64,000 nucleotides of DNA from Xanthomonas vesicatoria ATCC 35937 (GTDB lineage Bacteria > Pseudomonadota > Gammaproteobacteria > Xanthomonadales > Xanthomonadaceae). Under the pieces are notes generated by a model, which saw nothing but the letters and a program-made list of their open reading frames with translations, made no database searches and was not told the origin of the DNA. The first letter of the stretch is position 1; each line of letters begins with the position of its first letter. A program made the translations under genes and the position numbers. This document shows positions 62,601 to 64,000 of the stretch, one piece after another. The stretch is from contig NZ_CP018725.1 in the NCBI RefSeq assembly GCF_001908725.1, forward strand, positions 62,001 to 126,000. Direction: 5' to 3'.

Positions 62601-63825
62601 TTTCGACGAGCAGAAAGTGTCTGAAAGAATGGAAATCGGGTCTGTTGCAACTGACCTGGTCCGAAACTACCAGGCGCAGCAGATTCGTAAAAAGCAGGAG
62701 GCGATTGATGATGTCCAGAAGCGAGCCGATCAAGCGTTAGCGGACGGCAATCTTCAGCTTTCTAGCGATCTACGTGCTGAAGTAGTGAGTTTGCGCGAAG
62801 ACCGTGATGGCGGAAAGGTTGGAAAGACATTGACTTATGCTGGTGTTGGCTTTGGTCTTAGTCTCTTGACCGGGAGTTCCTCCCTGGGTGACACCCTCTC
62901 TTACGCAAAAGATTTGTTTCTTTACAATGGTGCCGAACTCAATGCAGATACGGCAATTCGCCAAGGACACGAAACCCAAGCAATTGCTTTTACATGTGGT
63001 GTTGGTAAGACTCCAGATCAGTGTGCTGGTTTAAAGCCACCAGCAGGGAAGGGGGTTGATGGACTTCTAGCTTGGGGTAAAGAAAATGATGTGGTAATTA
63101 ATTTCTTGAACGAAATTCCAGAGGGTGCAAATATTATTGCTACCAATGGAATCCTCAACAATCCACAGCGGGCTGGACAATTGGCGATGGGCCATGATAG
63201 GCGGAGTAAAGTAGATGATACCGTGTATGTCCAATATTATGGTACTGGCGGCCTCGCTACGGATCTATTCGCAGCTGGCTGGGAAAAGTTCGCGGTTCCT
63301 TTCGGATTGAACTCGTCCGAGACTACGCGCAGCCTAGCTGACGCAATACTAAGGCAGGGTGACAACGCTGACTTGGAGCTGCTGGCGCATAGTCGCGGCA
63401 CCATCGTAATGGCAAATGCACTCGCTGCTGTGGCTGATTCCGGCTACAAAAATGATAATTCAGGGTTTAACTCAATAAATGTTGGTTCTGCTGTAAGGGC
63501 GGGGCGGCTAGCGAATCCAATAAAGTCGGTTATTGGTGATGGAAGAATTTCCGATCACATGGTTTATTTAAATAACCCCGATGATTTTATGCCGTCTATA
63601 TTGGGTGTTTCTTTTATTGGTGGAACGAAATACGCGGACCCAAGTGATGCTGATTACTATGTGCATAAGGTCCGTAGTAATTTCTGGAAAAGTGTTTTTG
63701 GGGTCGGATCACTTGGGGGTGATGATACGGCCCATAATGGGTACATCAATAATAATATCAAATCGCCAAATAACTGGAATGAAAAGAAAGTTGATGAATA
63801 TAATAAAATGGTCGGCGGTAAATAA
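59665..63825 (+). CDS. Displaced, 5'-truncated fhaB/cdiA fragment with a lipase-like C-terminal toxin
   Basis: The frame encodes 1,386 residues from a TTG and has no signal peptide or TPS domain. Real homology to fhaB begins near 59727. Residues 25-900 repeat fhaB 53.2-55.8 kb; after that it diverges. The C-terminal 250 residues contain LELLAHSRGTIVMANAL, a serine-hydrolase nucleophile elbow (Ser1243). NNPDDF and DDTAHNG are possible sources of the Asp and His, giving an alpha/beta-hydrolase or lipase-like toxin. Without secretion signals it is silent unless recombined into fhaB. A lipoprotein gene overlaps its end. Confidence 0.82.
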   Translation: MEQEIATGHEPCQWLRNLALNATNTMSNQGVIAGADVSITAGNLLNQGRISGTGSVALEARNDLLNQGQIQGRDVALVAGNNLVSEAAKAINGVGILSGINASNTLQLMAGNDMALTGTRVQAGGSAALIAGNNLSLTPSALRDDNGLLRGGDAVSVTTGKDLIVSAGNDLQLHGVTIAAGGSAALQAGNNLSLTPTIGLDGKVATRTSISTGDSLQLTAGNDLTIRQAEVKAGGDLIAAAGNNLNVESVLNDSETNRYNSRNGKTRVTTTTTTQSIDQQALAAGGNLILSAGNDVNLVAAKLDAGKGLGISAGNDINASTLTTVDTSDVLETRKRFKQTTSTRDETVHGTEFSAGGNVAMQAGNDITLTAASAATKEGGITLAAGNDVNLLAASEQHDAVQDMTKKKKGTFSSKTTTTHDAWHDNVAVTTTLSADTVQIAAGNDLLSQGAQVASTGDVVLAAGNNITLDTVQNTHSEEHEKTVKKSGLYGGGGFSAALGVTKKTDGLDVTEVSNSGSLVGSTDGAVTITAGNKVSITGSDVLSATSTTIVGKEVTIAAAENTVDTVQTSKQQSAGITLGLTGGAVDAAQAIYGAVKRGSEVEDDRLKALYAAKAGYAVSDTVGMVNNGLKGYDGQAVAGNTTKAGTAAADGAQGAANAAGVSLRLGIGASSSSSKTTTHEETTGGSRILSNGDVTIAATGGDLNVVGSKIAGENVALAAANNLNLLSNKETNTTKSENKNAGGEIGISVGAVTGYYLSVSAGKGSAKGNSDLRTESVVTANDTLTLVSGNDTTIQGAQAIGNKVLANVGGDLLIKSEQDTNEYKSKQQQASLTLATGSGSGGSYSQQNVNSSYTSVTEQSGIQAGNGGFDIVVGGDTKLVGGAIVSSASSSLNTLSTDSLTAEDLKNKAEYEANSLGVSVSGSGFKPTLGLPQSDKDSSVTHSAIAAGSMEVRNGNSSALDGIKRDTDELANSGLKKIFDEQKVSERMEIGSVATDLVRNYQAQQIRKKQEAIDDVQKRADQALADGNLQLSSDLRAEVVSLREDRDGGKVGKTLTYAGVGFGLSLLTGSSSLGDTLSYAKDLFLYNGAELNADTAIRQGHETQAIAFTCGVGKTPDQCAGLKPPAGKGVDGLLAWGKENDVVINFLNEIPEGANIIATNGILNNPQRAGQLAMGHDRRSKVDDTVYVQYYGTGGLATDLFAAGWEKFAVPFGLNSSETTRSLADAILRQGDNADLELLAHSRGTIVMANALAAVADSGYKNDNSGFNSINVGSAVRAGRLANPIKSVIGDGRISDHMVYLNNPDDFMPSILGVSFIGGTKYADPSDADYYVHKVRSNFWKSVFGVGSLGGDDTAHNGYINNNIKSPNNWNEKKVDEYNKMVGGK
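59727..62420 (+). repeat. Long direct repeat, copy 2 (displaced cdiA fragment)
   Basis: This copy matches 53224-55850 in fhaB, with most differences silent in the first 1.7 kb. It can serve as homology for replacing the fhaB toxin end. Confidence 0.85.
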
Positions 63826-64000
63826 TTCCAGTTGGTGCAAATTTTTGTGGGCTATTTTCGCATCGGCTTCGCTACTTCTTACAGGTTGCGGCGTTTTTCA
63901 AGGGCGTGATGACTTATATGTAGCTTATTTTTCTCCGGATGAGGAGGTGCTTAATATATGTAAAGAGGCTACTGTTGTCGCTGCTAGAGATATTGAAAGT
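63794..64000 (+). CDS. Lipoprotein, candidate immunity to the lipase-like toxin (partial)
   Basis: The gene runs off the window. The visible 69 residues start at ATG 63794, overlap the toxin gene by 32 bases and include SASLLLTGCG, a lipobox, followed by a soluble region. Lipoprotein immunity proteins are known for lipase effectors that act in the periplasm (for example Tli proteins of type VI systems), so the pairing makes sense. Immunity is inferred from position and localization. Confidence 0.7.
   Translation, partial: MNIIKWSAVNNSSWCKFLWAIFASASLLLTGCGVFQGRDDLYVAYFSPDEEVLNICKEATVVAARDIES

Overview
The window looks like a Xanthomonas-type gammaproteobacterial chromosome. The evidence is high-GC coding sequence, a pgaABCD (hmsHFRS) operon beside a very large FhaB/CdiA two-partner secretion locus, tandem methyl-accepting chemotaxis proteins, a Clp/CRP-type palindrome, and a dense load of IS3-family, integrase and mobilization genes. 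The genus is inferred from gene content and remembered gene order, not from a search.

Layout. (A) 1-10.7 kb is accessory DNA. It holds the C-terminal part of a PD-(D/E)XK-like nuclease gene and a HEPN-motif gene split cleanly by an IS3-family insertion. A tyrosine integrase, a small operon around a DUF4062 protein, a MobA/MobL relaxase with degraded catalytic motifs and several small envelope proteins follow. (B) 10.8-20.2 kb is a peptide or protein export island. A HlyD-type adaptor and a C39-peptidase ABC exporter precede a secreted protein with a microcin-like leader (MREL...GA) joined to a proline-rich linker and an HExxH metallopeptidase. Two signal-peptide proteins follow it. An opposed operon encodes a SelO-like pseudokinase, a HlyC-like acyltransferase and an AmpG-like transporter. 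(C) 20.4-25.9 kb is a second mobilization module: an IncQ/RSF1010-like oriT, a MobA relaxase fused to an ImmA/IrrE zinc peptidase, a two-gene DAC-like sensor plus Cap15-like effector pair, a 3-TM protein, and an integrase ending 29 bp from tRNA-Arg(CCT). (D) 26-30 kb holds a tRNA-like 3' fragment, a frameshifted second integrase, its excisionase-like partner and a cluster of small related proteins.

(E) 30.3-35.1 kb has two tandem chemoreceptors, the second broken by a 1-bp deletion. (F) 35.5-41.2 kb is pgaDCBA on the minus strand for poly-beta-1,6-GlcNAc synthesis and export, with pgaA frameshifted in a four-base homopolymer. (G) 41.6-64 kb is the contact-dependent inhibition/adhesin locus. 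A perfect Clp-type palindrome precedes fhaC and a 4,732-residue fhaB/cdiA with its small immunity gene. After these comes a decayed second copy of cdiA carrying an orphan immunity-like gene, a symE gene and a displaced cdiA C-terminal cassette. That cassette ends in a lipase-like toxin and is followed by a lipoprotein that is probably its immunity protein and runs off the window.

The accessory left half and the conserved right half meet near 29-30 kb. Three genes carry single-base frameshifts (integrase 2, chemoreceptor 2, pgaA). Each is either real decay or an assembly error and should be checked on reads. The best candidates for undescribed biology are the exporter/metallopeptidase/SelO-HlyC island, the DAC-like/Cap15 pair and the relaxase-ImmA fusion.
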